Part shown: positions 17,765-26,472 of the stretch, in pieces
Layout of the letters: each line of letters starts with the position of its first letter
Numbering within the stretch: position 1 is the stretch's first letter
Assembly (NCBI GenBank): GCA_903839535.1
Contig: CAIMCT010000428.1
Coordinates: forward strand, 1-57,509
Origin: an uncultured Desulfobacteraceae bacterium
Lineage (GTDB): Bacteria > Desulfobacterota > Desulfobacteria > Desulfobacterales > Desulfatirhabdiaceae
DNA: 57,509 nucleotides
Direction of reading: 5' to 3'
Translations under genes and position numbers: made by a program
The notes under the pieces: generated by a model
What the model saw: only the letters and a program-made list of their open reading frames with translations
Databases searched by the model: none
Told to the model about the DNA's origin: nothing

Positions 17765-19129
17765 ATGAAAACAATTAACATTGGACTTCTGGGTTGTGGC
17801 ACGGTCGGAACCGGTGTCGCCAGAATCCTGATCCAGAATCAGGAGATCATCCGTTCCAGGGTGGGCGCTACGCTCAACCTGAAACGCATCGCTGATATCG
17901 ACATTGATCGCGACCGGGGAATTGTCTTTGAAAAAGATGTGTTTACGGCAAATGCAGATTCGATTGTCACAGATCCGTATATTGACATCGTCGTTGAAAC
18001 CATCGGCGGCCTGGGTATTGCCAAGATGTTGATATTAAAAGCCATCGCCAATGGTAAACAGGTGGTCACCGCCAACAAGGCGCTTCTGGCCAGCGAGGGG
18101 AACAGCCTTTTTCGAATTGCCGCAGATAAAGGAGTGGAGCTTGCCTTTGAGTCCAGCGTTGGCGGCTGTATGCCTGTGATCAAAACGCTTCGGGAATCGC
18201 TTGTCGGAAACCAGATACAGGCCATGTCCGGAATTCTGAATGGAACATGCAATTATATTCTATCCAAAATCACCGATGATGGCGACACTTTTGAAATGGC
18301 TCTGGCCAAAGCGCAGAGCAAGGGCTTTGCGGAAGCTGACCCCACTTTGGATGTCGAAGGCTTTGATACCGCCCACAAACTGGCGATACTGACTTCACTG
18401 GCTTATGGGACAGATCTTTGCATTGATGATATTTATGTTGAGGGCATATCTAAAATCACCCCTCTGGATATTGAATTTGCTGGGCAGTTCGGCTATAAAA
18501 TCAAGTTGCTGGCAATCAGCAAAAACAGGGGCAATGCCGTCGAAGCCCGCGTTCATCCGACCATGATTCCATTTGACAATATTCTATCGAGCGTCAATGG
18601 TTCGCTGAATGCCATCACCATCACCGGCGATGCCGTGGGTGACATCCTGCTCTATGGCAAAGGTGCGGGCATGATGCCGACTGCCAGCGCCGTTGTCAGC
18701 GATGTGGTGGACATTGCCAGAAACCTTTTAACCGGCTCTGTCGGCAGGGTGCCGCTGCTTTCCTATCAGAAGGATTACATTCACCGGATTCCGGTAATGC
18801 CGGTTGATGAAATCATCTCTCACTATTATTTTCGGTTCGCCGCTCTTGACCAGCCCGGCGTGCTGTCCAAAATTTCGGGAATTTTGGGAAACCACGGAAT
18901 CAGCCTGAAATCCGTACACCAGAAGGGCCGCAAGTCCGAAGGTTCGGTTCCGCTTGTCATGATGACGCATCTGGCCAGAGAATCCAATGTTCAGCTTGCT
19001 CTTTCCGAGATTGTTCATCTGGAGGTTGTCAGCGACATGCCTGCGTTGATCCGTGTGGAAGACTCCAACTGTTCCGATTACAAAGATGTGTATGGGGGGC
19101 CAACCCCTATCGAGGCGTTATGTATATAG
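17765..19129 (+). CDS. hom: Homoserine dehydrogenase with ACT domain
   Basis: It reduces aspartate semialdehyde to homoserine, the branch point to threonine and methionine. The 454 residues include an N-terminal Rossmann fold (IGLLGCGTVGTGVA), the catalytic middle (VTANKALLASEG, ESSVGGCMPVIKTLRE, GILNGTCNYILS, DPTLDVEGFDTAHKLAIL) and a C-terminal ACT domain (YFRFAALDQPGVLSKISGIL) for feedback by threonine. The ATG at 17765 is the family's normal start; longer open sequence upstream overlaps the aminotransferase. Its end overlaps thrH by 10 bp. Confidence 0.97.
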   Translation: MKTINIGLLGCGTVGTGVARILIQNQEIIRSRVGATLNLKRIADIDIDRDRGIVFEKDVFTANADSIVTDPYIDIVVETIGGLGIAKMLILKAIANGKQVVTANKALLASEGNSLFRIAADKGVELAFESSVGGCMPVIKTLRESLVGNQIQAMSGILNGTCNYILSKITDDGDTFEMALAKAQSKGFAEADPTLDVEGFDTAHKLAILTSLAYGTDLCIDDIYVEGISKITPLDIEFAGQFGYKIKLLAISKNRGNAVEARVHPTMIPFDNILSSVNGSLNAITITGDAVGDILLYGKGAGMMPTASAVVSDVVDIARNLLTGSVGRVPLLSYQKDYIHRIPVMPVDEIISHYYFRFAALDQPGVLSKISGILGNHGISLKSVHQKGRKSEGSVPLVMMTHLARESNVQLALSEIVHLEVVSDMPALIRVEDSNCSDYKDVYGGPTPIEALCI

Positions 19130-19725
19130 TGTGTTCAGACCTGGAAGGTGTTTTTATCCCCGAAATCTGGATAAATGTTGCGGAAAAAACCGGAATTTCT
19201 GAACTTCGGCTCACAACCCGCGATATTTCCGATTACGATGTTCTGATGAAAAAACGCCTTCAAATCCTTAAAGAAAACCGCCTGAAGCTTTCGGATATTC
19301 AGGCGGTCATAGACACCATGAATCCGCTTGAAGGTGCGCTGGAATTCCTGAACTGGCTCCGCTCCATCACTCAGGTGATTGTGGTATCCGATACGTTTAA
19401 GGAGTTCGCCGGCCCCATGATGAAAAAACTGGGCTGGCCAACCCTTTTTTGTCATTCCCTGACGATTGACCCCAGCGGCATGATCATCAGCTACGATCTT
19501 CGTCAGCAGCGGGCCAAAGAGAAAACAACGCTCGCAATGAAAAGCCTGAATTATCAGATTATCGCCATGGGTGATTCCTATAACGACATCGCCATGCTAA
19601 AAGCTGCGGACAAAGGGCTGTTGTTCAGGCCGCCCGAAAACGTGATTAGGGAATTTCCTGAATTTCCGGTAACCCATGACTACGACAGGTTGAAAGAATT
19701 AATTCAGGCCATCATCAACGAATAG
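19120..19725 (+). CDS. thrH: Bifunctional phosphoserine phosphatase / homoserine phosphotransferase
   Basis: This HAD-superfamily enzyme of 201 residues closely resembles Pseudomonas ThrH, which moves phosphate from phosphoserine to homoserine. Visible motifs are the nucleophile region CSDLEGVFIPEIW, TTRDISDYDVLMKKRL, VVSDTF (motif II) and MGDSYNDIAML (motif IV). Overlap with hom is strong context: the pair would deliver O-phosphohomoserine for threonine synthesis in an organism lacking, or supplementing, ThrB. Confidence 0.95.
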   Translation: MYIVCSDLEGVFIPEIWINVAEKTGISELRLTTRDISDYDVLMKKRLQILKENRLKLSDIQAVIDTMNPLEGALEFLNWLRSITQVIVVSDTFKEFAGPMMKKLGWPTLFCHSLTIDPSGMIISYDLRQQRAKEKTTLAMKSLNYQIIAMGDSYNDIAMLKAADKGLLFRPPENVIREFPEFPVTHDYDRLKELIQAIINE

Positions 19726-19749
19726 CATTTTTTTCAACAATGGACACTG

Positions 19750-20166
19750 ATGTTAACACATCGCACCCCGTACCGCGTTATCTACGGCGACACCGACAAA
19801 ATGGGATTTGGCTATCACGCCAATTATTTTCGCTGGTTTGAAACTGCACGTGCGGAAATGTTTCGTTACAATGGTCTTCCCTACAAGGAAATTGAAGCTC
19901 GTGGTTTTTTTCTTCCCGTATCCGAGCTGCACTGCAAATTTCTTTATCCAGTGCAGTATGATGATCTGCTAATCATTGAAACCTCACTCGACAGCAGCAT
20001 TCGGGGCGGCATCAAATTCGACTATACGGTCTTCGATGAAAATGGGGTGCGTCCACTGGCCAGAGGCTATACACGGCATGCTTTTATGGACAAGGCAGGC
20101 AAAGTGGTCAGACCACCTGATTTTTTCACCCAGATCATTCGCAAGCATTCCATTTTCACCGGATAG
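19750..20166 (+). CDS. Acyl-CoA thioesterase, YbgC/4HBT hotdog family
   Basis: The 138-residue hotdog-fold protein carries the catalytic segment YGDTDKMGFGYHANYFRWFETAR with the Asp typical of YbgC-type thioesterases. The rest (FDYTVFDENG, ARGYTRHAF) fits the family. It follows thrH by 24 bp. The acyl-CoA substrate is unknown. Confidence 0.92.
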   Translation: MLTHRTPYRVIYGDTDKMGFGYHANYFRWFETARAEMFRYNGLPYKEIEARGFFLPVSELHCKFLYPVQYDDLLIIETSLDSSIRGGIKFDYTVFDENGVRPLARGYTRHAFMDKAGKVVRPPDFFTQIIRKHSIFTG

Positions 20167-20189
20167 GTTGGCCTCTGAACTCAAAACCG

Positions 20190-20552
20190 ATGCAATTTTT
20201 ACAGGAAACGCCACAGGGCATCGTCATAAAAATTTATGTTCAACCCCGATCTTCCCGAAACCGGATCATCGGTCTTCACGGTGATGCCCTCAAGATTACG
20301 ATTCAGGCCCCTCCGGTCGATGATGCCGCCAACCGCATGTGTGTCGAATTTTTGGCCAAATGTTTGAACCTGCCCCGTTCAGCCATTGAAATTATTGGTG
20401 GCCACACCAGCAGAATGAAACGGTTGCTGCTGCGATTCGCCCCAGGATTTGACTCAACGGAACAAGCTGAAACCTACAAACAAACGCTGTTATCACTTCT
20501 CGACAATTCCTTATCTCAAGTATCGCTACAGAACAGTAAAAAAACAGCTTGA
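20190..20552 (+). CDS. DUF167 (YggU-family) protein
   Basis: The 120-residue protein matches the YggU/DUF167 family: VQPRSSRNRIIGLHGDALKI, the IQAPPVDDAANR segment and IEIIGGHTSRMKRLLLRF. The family is small, widespread and of unknown biochemical role. It closes the plus-strand run before the accessory region. Confidence 0.93.
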   Translation: MQFLQETPQGIVIKIYVQPRSSRNRIIGLHGDALKITIQAPPVDDAANRMCVEFLAKCLNLPRSAIEIIGGHTSRMKRLLLRFAPGFDSTEQAETYKQTLLSLLDNSLSQVSLQNSKKTA

Positions 20553-20590
20553 TTTTCTGACCGCTTTCAATCTGTTATGCATACATTCGA

Positions 20591-20636
20591 TGCGGGGTGG
20601 AGCAGCCTGGTAGCTCGTCGGGCTCGTAACCCGAAG
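20591..20636 (+). pseudogene. Truncated initiator tRNA (tRNA-fMet 5' half)
   Basis: The 46 bases match the 5' half of bacterial initiator tRNA almost base for base: acceptor strand CGGGG, D-arm GGAGCAGCCTGGTAGCTC, and anticodon stem with GGG/CCC pairs flanking the loop. Homology stops after CCCGAAG; there is no variable loop, T-arm or 3' acceptor strand. The anticodon loop reads CTCGTAA instead of CTCATAA, so it is also mutated. The following bases belong to unrelated sequence, so this is a broken copy left at an insertion or rearrangement point. Confidence 0.85.
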
Positions 20637-20639
20637 AGA

Positions 20640-20880
20640 ATAATGGTAGGGTATCCCAAACCTTTTCAGAAATGGAGCGAAGCAGTTCTTTGTGGCGCTT
20701 GCACCGATCTCTGATGTTCAGGAAGGCATGCAGAAAACACAGAATCACAGCGATGTTCGGGAATAAATCCTTCCATGCCCTTTGGTTCCATCCATCCGTG
20801 TTCACGCTCTTTGGCTGGTAGATTGGCTTGAGGTTCAATGCTTGCTCTTTGAAGTGTCCGTAACCGTCAGTCTTGTACCG
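20640..20880 (-). pseudogene. Transposase fragment
   Basis: On the minus strand about 80 codons read KTDGYGHFKEQALNLKP, then VNTDGWNQRAWKDLFPNI, then VILCFLHAFLNIRDRCKR. I recognise this as the interior of a transposase-like family with a conserved NTDGW...W..LFP...CFLHAF..IRDR segment. No start, no catalytic ends and no terminal inverted repeats are visible. The reading frame joins unrelated sequence at both sides. Confidence 0.65.
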
Positions 20881-20884
20881 CACA

Positions 20885-21074
20885 TCAGGACCGGTGCGAG
20901 CTGGACCATCCCGCCGGCATCCCGCACATCCTGCGGAGTGAATCCTGAACCGGAAAGGACATGCGCCAGGAGTTCCTCCTCGTTCTGCGGAAAGAGGTGG
21001 CCGTAGCCGAGGTGTCGCGCGAGCTCCGATTGGATGAAAAAGTCGGGCCTGGCCTTTCCCACGGGCTCGATCAT
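20885..21074 (-). pseudogene. Molybdopterin oxidoreductase fragment
   Basis: In a different minus-strand frame from the transposase piece, about 60 codons read ARPDFFIQSELARHLGYGHL, FPQNEEELLAHVLSGSGFTP and DVRDAGGMVQLAPVLM. This resembles the late part of DMSO-reductase-family catalytic subunits (typical text: ARPDxxIxxELARRLGYGxLxPQTEEE). Both flanks are missing, so it is a decayed remnant. Confidence 0.6.
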
Positions 21075-21086
21075 GCGTTCGCTGAC

Positions 21087-21368
21087 TTAGGAGCATCTTC
21101 GACCAGATAAGGAACTTGATATCTCTAAGAAGTCTGGAATCATGCCGATCTGAGTAAATGCAAACTGAACCTCGTGCTTTCCGCCGATGAACGAGTTTGC
21201 GGTTGAAACATACATCATTATTGATCCCGGCAACATCAATGCGCCAGTCAGGAAGCCTATGAAATTTTCAGGTTTTCCCGTGCCGTAAGGGAAAATGAAT
21301 ACATTCTTTGTTCCGACTTTGTAGCAAATCACCTTGTTGGTTCGAACAGTTGTCTTGGTCCGACCCAT
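21087..21368 (-). CDS. Small hypothetical protein downstream of the patatin gene
   Basis: About 93 residues from ATG 21368, with one hydrophobic stretch (NFIGFLTGALMLPGSIMMYV). I do not recognise it. The reading frame also runs upstream to 21437 across the patatin stop. It may be real and follow the patatin gene, or it may be part of the remnant zone. Confidence 0.3.
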   Translation of the reverse strand: MGRTKTTVRTNKVICYKVGTKNVFIFPYGTGKPENFIGFLTGALMLPGSIMMYVSTANSFIGGKHEVQFAFTQIGMIPDFLEISSSLSGRRCS

Positions 21369-21405
21369 TGCCCGTATCCCATTGCGCGGATGCGCAATGT
21401 TCACG

Positions 21406-23652
21406 TTAAAAAGGTTTTCCGAGGTATAAATATACACTACTGTTGTTGTCCATTGAGCGCCCGTAACCTATATACACTGGCCCGATAGGACTGTCGGCGG
21501 CAAGGAATATGCACGAGGATTCAAGCAACCCTTCCGGACTGCCCGGCACAAGCGGATTGCCGACTTGGCCAACTTCGAACGAAATACCAGCGTAAACCCC
21601 CTCAAGCAGGCTTCCTTTCAAAAGCCTGTGATAATAAATGATACGGCCGAATTTCAAATCATCTCCAACTAACTGACCAGTCGCGTAGCCCGACTGCTGC
21701 ATAAAACCACCCCACTGGAACAGGTCATAACGCGGCAACGTATCGGAGCCGATTCGGCCGCCGGCTTTCGCACTAAAGTGGAACGTATGCGAACCAAATG
21801 AACGGACGAAAGATCCATCGCTGTCCCACTTGGTATAGTCCTGATCGGCTCCGAGCAGGCTGCTCGAGTTGAACATATTCAGTCCTGCGCTCCAGCCCGA
21901 ATGCGGAAATTGTACGCTGTCGAGTTGATCAAGAAATAGCCGGGTCTTAAATGCCCCTTGCGTGACATTGTCATCCCCCGGTGACAGGCTTTGCGGCCCT
22001 GTGTCGAGTTCCGGGGAGAGTACGCCACCCAACATGCCGATCCGCAACTCGCCATACCGCGTGAACTGGCTGCCGATGTCAATTCCGGCAAGAATGGAAG
22101 TCAAGTCATAGCTCGCGATGCGACGGCTTTCATTGTAGAGGTCTGTCGTGCGTCTCTCATACGAAGCATGCGGTGCTATGAAGAAGAAGCCCCGGTCATC
22201 AAGCGGTTGGTAGAACTCACTCATGAAACTGTTGGTGCGCCCGATCTGTAAATTGCTGCGCCACTCCGCACCGAGCGTGTTAAGCCAGGTTCTGCGATAG
22301 CTGGCAAGAAGGTTGAAGTACGAATCGCCCTGCAGATCGCTGCTCAGCCCCAATCCGAAACGCAGGTAGTCCGGTCCCCAGGATTTTTCGACTGCATCCA
22401 CCGCAAGCACCCGCTTGCCGGGTTCCTCCAGGAAACGATAATTCACATGTTCAAAATTATCTGTGCCGTAAATGCGACGCATGTCACGGTCGAGTATCTG
22501 CTGATCTATTTGCTGGCCTGTCTGAGTCTCCATCACCGCCTGAACCGTTATTGGGTTGACACGATGCAGATTCTCCATCCGGATATCGTCAACCGCCCGC
22601 AGGTCAGGCGCTGAGGCAACCATTTGATGCCGGCGCAACGAAGCGTATTCTTCGGACGGGATGGAGAGCTGGGCGAGACGTTCGGCCACCTTGCGCGCTG
22701 CAGTCTCGCCAAGAGGGCTAATCTGTGGCAAGTTGTCAAAGTCACCGGTCGAAAAATCTCCCAACTCCGGCGAGATCAGAATATCGGTTGGTTTCAGCAA
22801 CGCAAGCGAGGTCTGGACATTCTGCTCGGTCAGAATACTGAGTACCTGCCCCGACACGCCGAGGATTCCGGTCAACTCTTCGCGCTTCAACAGCGGCGTT
22901 CCAACATTCACAGCGATAATGATGTCGGCACCCATTGAGAGTCCGGTTTCCACCGGCAGATTCTGGGTGAGCATGCCGTCAACCAGCAATCTGCCGGAGA
23001 TCTCCACCGGAGCAACAGCAACAGGGACAGACATGCTGGCGCGCATCACGTTGGCGAGTTCTCCATCTCTGAAAATCACGACTTTGCCGGTCACGAGATC
23101 CGTTGCCACGGCGCGGAAAGGAATGGGCAAATCATCGAAATGGTGAAAGCCTTTTGCCTTGGAGAGCTGGCGCAGCACCGTCTCAAGCTGGACCCCGGAT
23201 ACAAAGCCTTTGGGAAGGCCCAGTTTTCCGTCATTAAACCCGATATCCGTGCCGACAAAAATATTGTAGTCATCCTGTTTGCGCCGCATGGACAACTCCT
23301 GGCGAGGTGGTTTTTCTTTAAACAGAAGCTCGGTAGATATCCCAGCGATGATTTTCTCCATTTCCGGTACGCTGGTTCCCGTTGCGTAGGCGGCGCCGAC
23401 CAACGCTCCCATGCTGTTGCCGGCAATGCAGTCAATGGGCACGCGGTACTCTTCCAGAACCTTTAGCACACCAACGTGAGCCGCACCCCGCGCACCCCCG
23501 CCGGACAGCACGAGACAGATTTTTGGCCGTTTGGCACCGCCCGCCGCGCTGGCTGATTCATCGGCCCTGGCCGGTATCGCAGCGGCAAGAAGGAAGGCGG
23601 TCAGGATCAGCCAGAACGTGGCTATTACTGCTCCAGAATGAATGGTTTTCAT
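21406..23652 (-). CDS. Patatin-like phospholipase with POTRA and outer-membrane beta-barrel (type Vd autotransporter)
   Basis: The 748-residue protein has an N-terminal signal sequence (FWLILTAFLLAAAIPARADE) and a patatin domain (~residues 42-320). That domain has the oxyanion-hole GGGARGAAHVG, the nucleophile in GNSMG and the catalytic Asp in VDGML. A POTRA-like segment follows (~350-430), then a 16-strand-type barrel that ends in a C-terminal Phe (YLYLGKPF), the BamA recognition signature. This is the PlpD/FplA architecture: a lipase exported and possibly released by its own barrel. Its start overlaps the stop of the DUF4105 gene by 4 bp. A diverged copy of its last 15 codons lies at 25021-25070. 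Confidence 0.93.
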   Translation of the reverse strand: MKTIHSGAVIATFWLILTAFLLAAAIPARADESASAAGGAKRPKICLVLSGGGARGAAHVGVLKVLEEYRVPIDCIAGNSMGALVGAAYATGTSVPEMEKIIAGISTELLFKEKPPRQELSMRRKQDDYNIFVGTDIGFNDGKLGLPKGFVSGVQLETVLRQLSKAKGFHHFDDLPIPFRAVATDLVTGKVVIFRDGELANVMRASMSVPVAVAPVEISGRLLVDGMLTQNLPVETGLSMGADIIIAVNVGTPLLKREELTGILGVSGQVLSILTEQNVQTSLALLKPTDILISPELGDFSTGDFDNLPQISPLGETAARKVAERLAQLSIPSEEYASLRRHQMVASAPDLRAVDDIRMENLHRVNPITVQAVMETQTGQQIDQQILDRDMRRIYGTDNFEHVNYRFLEEPGKRVLAVDAVEKSWGPDYLRFGLGLSSDLQGDSYFNLLASYRRTWLNTLGAEWRSNLQIGRTNSFMSEFYQPLDDRGFFFIAPHASYERRTTDLYNESRRIASYDLTSILAGIDIGSQFTRYGELRIGMLGGVLSPELDTGPQSLSPGDDNVTQGAFKTRLFLDQLDSVQFPHSGWSAGLNMFNSSSLLGADQDYTKWDSDGSFVRSFGSHTFHFSAKAGGRIGSDTLPRYDLFQWGGFMQQSGYATGQLVGDDLKFGRIIYYHRLLKGSLLEGVYAGISFEVGQVGNPLVPGSPEGLLESSCIFLAADSPIGPVYIGYGRSMDNNSSVYLYLGKPF

Positions 23653-24692
23653 TTACCTGGCTCCCGGATACGCAGCGAAAAATCCGCAGCGGTATCGGCC
23701 GTCTGCGCCCGAGCATTGGCATGAGCACGCCTTTCGAGTTCTGGAAAGGGCAAGCTGTTATCCAGACTTTCCATTTCATAGAGGTATTCCGGAATATGGC
23801 CGCTTAGCAGAATCTTCCAGTTGAACGGTAGATGGTCCGGATTGACGCGTGTGTTCAGCCAGATGTTGGTGGAGCAGTTAGTGGTCAAGGTGTTGTAAAA
23901 CCTGGGGTGCGCTTTCAGTGCATTGATCTGGTCCATATACGACAGGAACAGTCGTCGGCCGTTCTCGATAGTTCCATGATGCGCTCGATAGATATAAACA
24001 TCCTCCGGCGGATCATGGCGATAATTGGTGCGCAGCCGGATGACATCCCGCTCATCGGCTACCACATAGTAGAGTTCATATTGACGAAAGAACCCTTTAA
24101 GTGTCGAATACCCTTCCCCCTTTTCCTTGCGTGCTTCTATGGAAATAGCCAGATAATCGCCGCCGGCAAATGCAAAGCTAAGAAATACATGCGCTATGGT
24201 TGGCCCCATCCAGTAAACGGCCACCACATCCACCGCCTCCAGTTTGTCCAGGTCGAAAAGCTTGTCGTAATAGGCGGGGGTATAGTCGGTTTCACTGAGG
24301 TACTCGAAATTGCGTATGTTGTGTACAGTGATCCGATCGCCGTCTATTTCGGCCCATGAAAGTCGAGCCACATCCGGCTGCCAGTCCCGGTCGTTGGAAG
24401 GCGGGATAGGTAAGAACCAGAGAATGACAAACAAAAAAAAGCACAAAAAAACCGAAATAGATATGCCTACCGGGCGGACCTTCAGCAGTGTGCCGATCGA
24501 GACCAGCGCGACCCCGATGGATCCCGGCAGCCTGAGTCCATCCGGCAGGTTGGAATAATAAACGGCCAAGGTTTCCCAGCCGGTAATAGTCAGCAGGATC
24601 AGAACCGTCACCGTCCATCCGATTAATCGAAAAAGGTTTTTGACAGGCGATCTGTGCACACGCACTGATGTTCCGGCATTAAAACTTGGCAT
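23649..24692 (-). CDS. DUF4105 membrane protein
   Basis: The 347-residue protein has three N-terminal membrane segments (VTVLILLTITGWETLAVYY; LPGSIGVALVSIGTLL; VFLCFFLFVILWFLPIP). A DUF4105 domain follows, with HVFLSFAFAGGDYLAISIEARKEKGE, YYVVADERDVIRLRT and the conserved YNTLTTNCSTNIW. The His/Glu/Arg and NC residues suggest a peptidase-like active site, but the family's activity is not established to my knowledge. AGGAGG precedes the ATG. It is translationally coupled to the patatin autotransporter, suggesting a shared envelope or lipid role. Confidence 0.85.
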   Translation of the reverse strand: MPSFNAGTSVRVHRSPVKNLFRLIGWTVTVLILLTITGWETLAVYYSNLPDGLRLPGSIGVALVSIGTLLKVRPVGISISVFLCFFLFVILWFLPIPPSNDRDWQPDVARLSWAEIDGDRITVHNIRNFEYLSETDYTPAYYDKLFDLDKLEAVDVVAVYWMGPTIAHVFLSFAFAGGDYLAISIEARKEKGEGYSTLKGFFRQYELYYVVADERDVIRLRTNYRHDPPEDVYIYRAHHGTIENGRRLFLSYMDQINALKAHPRFYNTLTTNCSTNIWLNTRVNPDHLPFNWKILLSGHIPEYLYEMESLDNSLPFPELERRAHANARAQTADTAADFSLRIREPGK

Positions 24693-24706
24693 ATACCTCC
24701 TGGGAA

Positions 24707-24820
24707 CTATTCGCTATCCATGCCCGTTTGCGATTTCAACGAATCGACATGTATGCCATGCTTAACGACCTTGATGACGGTCGGCGGCATGACTAAAAGA
24801 ACCCGATTCTTGCATAACAT
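24707..24820 (-). CDS. Possible 37-residue small protein
   Basis: A short frame begins MLCKNRVLLVMPPTVIKVV and ends TGMDSE. It has a strong GGAGGA Shine-Dalgarno ten bases before the ATG. It ends 14 bp before the DUF4105 start, so it would lead that operon. No homology is recognised. The support is the ribosome-binding site and position only. Confidence 0.35.
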   Translation of the reverse strand: MLCKNRVLLVMPPTVIKVVKHGIHVDSLKSQTGMDSE

Positions 24821-25352
24821 ACAGATATTTCCTCCGGGTTAAATTTTAAGTCTCTCTTTCAAGAGCGCATTCACTTGAATGGTTGTGCCTTTTTTAAACG
24901 TTAATGTCAATAAATTGTCTGAATAAAAATATCTTGATTTATGATAGTGGATTCACTATCGAATGTTCCCGTTTTGTAAAGTATCTCAAACCAGTTAATT
25001 GCACCTGCAGTACACTGTTCACGTTAAAAAGGTTTCCCGAGGTACAAATATACACTGCTGTTGTTGTCCATGGGTATCGTAACCGGGGTTCGTAACCGGG
25101 GTCGAACCAAGCTATCATACGGGGATTTCATCATAAATGCGCCAATGAGGGGCGTTTTTATGGTTTAGAGGGGCCTTTACGCAACCAAAATGATCGTGAC
25201 AAGATGACTACGCATCTCTCAGTTCATGGCCGGCTTCGCTCGAAGTTATCTTCCTGTCGAGCTTTTCGAAGAAAGAGTTCGTGATTGTCTTTGGTGCAGA
25301 TTGCGAGTTATTATTATGGACAATGGGTGTTATTGGGTGTATTATTGGTTTG
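24821..25352. other. AT-rich gap with patatin 3'-end ghost
   Basis: There is no convincing gene. It holds the duplicated patatin 3' end at 25012-25070, followed by a short direct repeat of CGTAACCGGGGTT (about 25078-25104). The reading frame of the Fic gene is open back to 25281, but its start is placed at 25353. Confidence 0.55.
25017..25070 (-). pseudogene. Ghost of a second patatin gene: duplicated last 15 codons
   Basis: These bases match 21398-21453 with only three differences over about 54 bp. On the minus strand they encode MDNNSSVYLYLGKPF-stop, exactly the end of the intact patatin protein. All three differences are synonymous, and the match extends 8 bp past the stop. Upstream of these codons similarity fades quickly and the frame is lost. 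It is best read as the residue of a paralogous, once-functional copy. Confidence 0.8.
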
Positions 25353-26402
25353 ATGATACGAACCGACACTATCCAGATCACCCCGGAGATATTGGGCATG
25401 ATCGCCAAGATCGACGAGTTCAAGGGCGCATGGCGCGCCTTGGGTACACTTGCGTCAGATCGTATGTCGGCCCTGCGGCGCGTGGCGACAATTGAGAGCA
25501 TCGGCTCATCCACCCGTATTGAGGGTGGTAGGCTGTCCGACCGTGAAGTTGCGCGCTTGCTGTCATGCCTGCATATCAAGACATTCGCCACCCGCTACGA
25601 GCAGGAGGTTGCAGGTTACGCAGAAGTGATGGACTTGGTGTTCTCGTCCTGGCAGGACATCACGCTCACCGAGAGCCACATCAGGCAGATGCACCGCGAC
25701 TTGCTGGTTTACAGCGAAAAGGACGCATGGCATCGCGGCAACTATAAGACATCCTCTAACAGCGTCGTCGCGTTCGACGGGGACGGTGTGCAAATCGGCG
25801 TGGTGTTCGAGACGGCAACGCCCTTCGACACACCGCGCCTGATGACCGAGGTGGTGGCCTGGATGCTGGAAGAACGAGGTGCGGAGCGTCTGCATCCACT
25901 GCTGCTGATAGGCTTGCTGGTTGTCATCTTTCTGGAGATACATCCCTTTCAGGACGGTAACGGGCGGCTCAGCCGGGTGTTGACTACGCTGTTGCTTCTG
26001 CAGGCGGGTTACACATACATGCCATACAGCTCGCTGGAAAGTGTGATCGAGCAGAATAAGGAGGCCTACTACTTAGCCCTGCGGCAGACGCAGGGGACGA
26101 TCCGCACCGACACGCCGAACTGGCAACCCTGGCTGGTGTTTTTTCTGCGCTCCTTGGCCGAACAAGTGCGACATCTCAACAAAAAGATCGAGCGAGAGAA
26201 ACTGGTACTTGCGCCTTTGCCGGAGCTGTCGTTGCAGATCGTCGAGTTCGCGCGCGAGCATGGCCGTATCACGATGGGCGACATCATCCGGCAGACTGGC
26301 GTGAGTCGCAACACCCTGAAGAAACACTTTCGGGCACTGGTCAAACATGGCTTCCTCAAACGGCACGGCAGTGGCAGGGGTGTTTGGTACGAGCTATCTT
26401 AA
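25353..26402 (+). CDS. Fic-domain protein with C-terminal winged helix
   Basis: Fic enzymes transfer AMP (or other nucleotides/phosphates) to protein hydroxyls. The active-site motif HPFQDGNGRLSR is intact. An N-terminal [S/T]xxxE[G/N] inhibitory helix is present (SSTRIEG), so the enzyme is class II and self-inhibited. The DUF4172-like N-terminus (ITPEILGMIAKIDEFKGAWRAL) and a C-terminal winged helix (MGDIIRQTGVSRNTLKKHFRAL) fit the common ~370-residue Fic/DUF4172 proteins. The start is uncertain (25281, 25323 or 25353); 25353 fits the family N-terminus. It stands alone and converges on the MFS gene, and looks G+C richer than the flanks, suggesting transfer. Confidence 0.9.
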   Translation: MIRTDTIQITPEILGMIAKIDEFKGAWRALGTLASDRMSALRRVATIESIGSSTRIEGGRLSDREVARLLSCLHIKTFATRYEQEVAGYAEVMDLVFSSWQDITLTESHIRQMHRDLLVYSEKDAWHRGNYKTSSNSVVAFDGDGVQIGVVFETATPFDTPRLMTEVVAWMLEERGAERLHPLLLIGLLVVIFLEIHPFQDGNGRLSRVLTTLLLLQAGYTYMPYSSLESVIEQNKEAYYLALRQTQGTIRTDTPNWQPWLVFFLRSLAEQVRHLNKKIEREKLVLAPLPELSLQIVEFAREHGRITMGDIIRQTGVSRNTLKKHFRALVKHGFLKRHGSGRGVWYELS

Positions 26403-26472
26403 CGTCTTTGCGAGTTGCTGGAGCATCCGGCGCTGAGAGATGGGTCCAGAGCGCCGTATCGAATGTCAAGAG

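Larger units (their letters stand above)
20553..21086. other. Degenerate junction zone with gene remnants
   Basis: There is no intact gene. In order it holds the 5' half of an initiator tRNA, a transposase fragment and a molybdopterin oxidoreductase fragment, both on the minus strand. It marks the boundary between the conserved chromosome to the left and the accessory genes to the right. Confidence 0.75.

Noticed and set aside
20591-20636. Functional tRNA-fMet gene
   Set aside because: The T-arm and 3' acceptor strand are absent and the anticodon loop is changed.
25078-25104. Second tRNA fragment or attachment site in the CGTAACCGGGGTT repeat
   Set aside because: The similarity to an anticodon arm is only a few bases and no cloverleaf forms.
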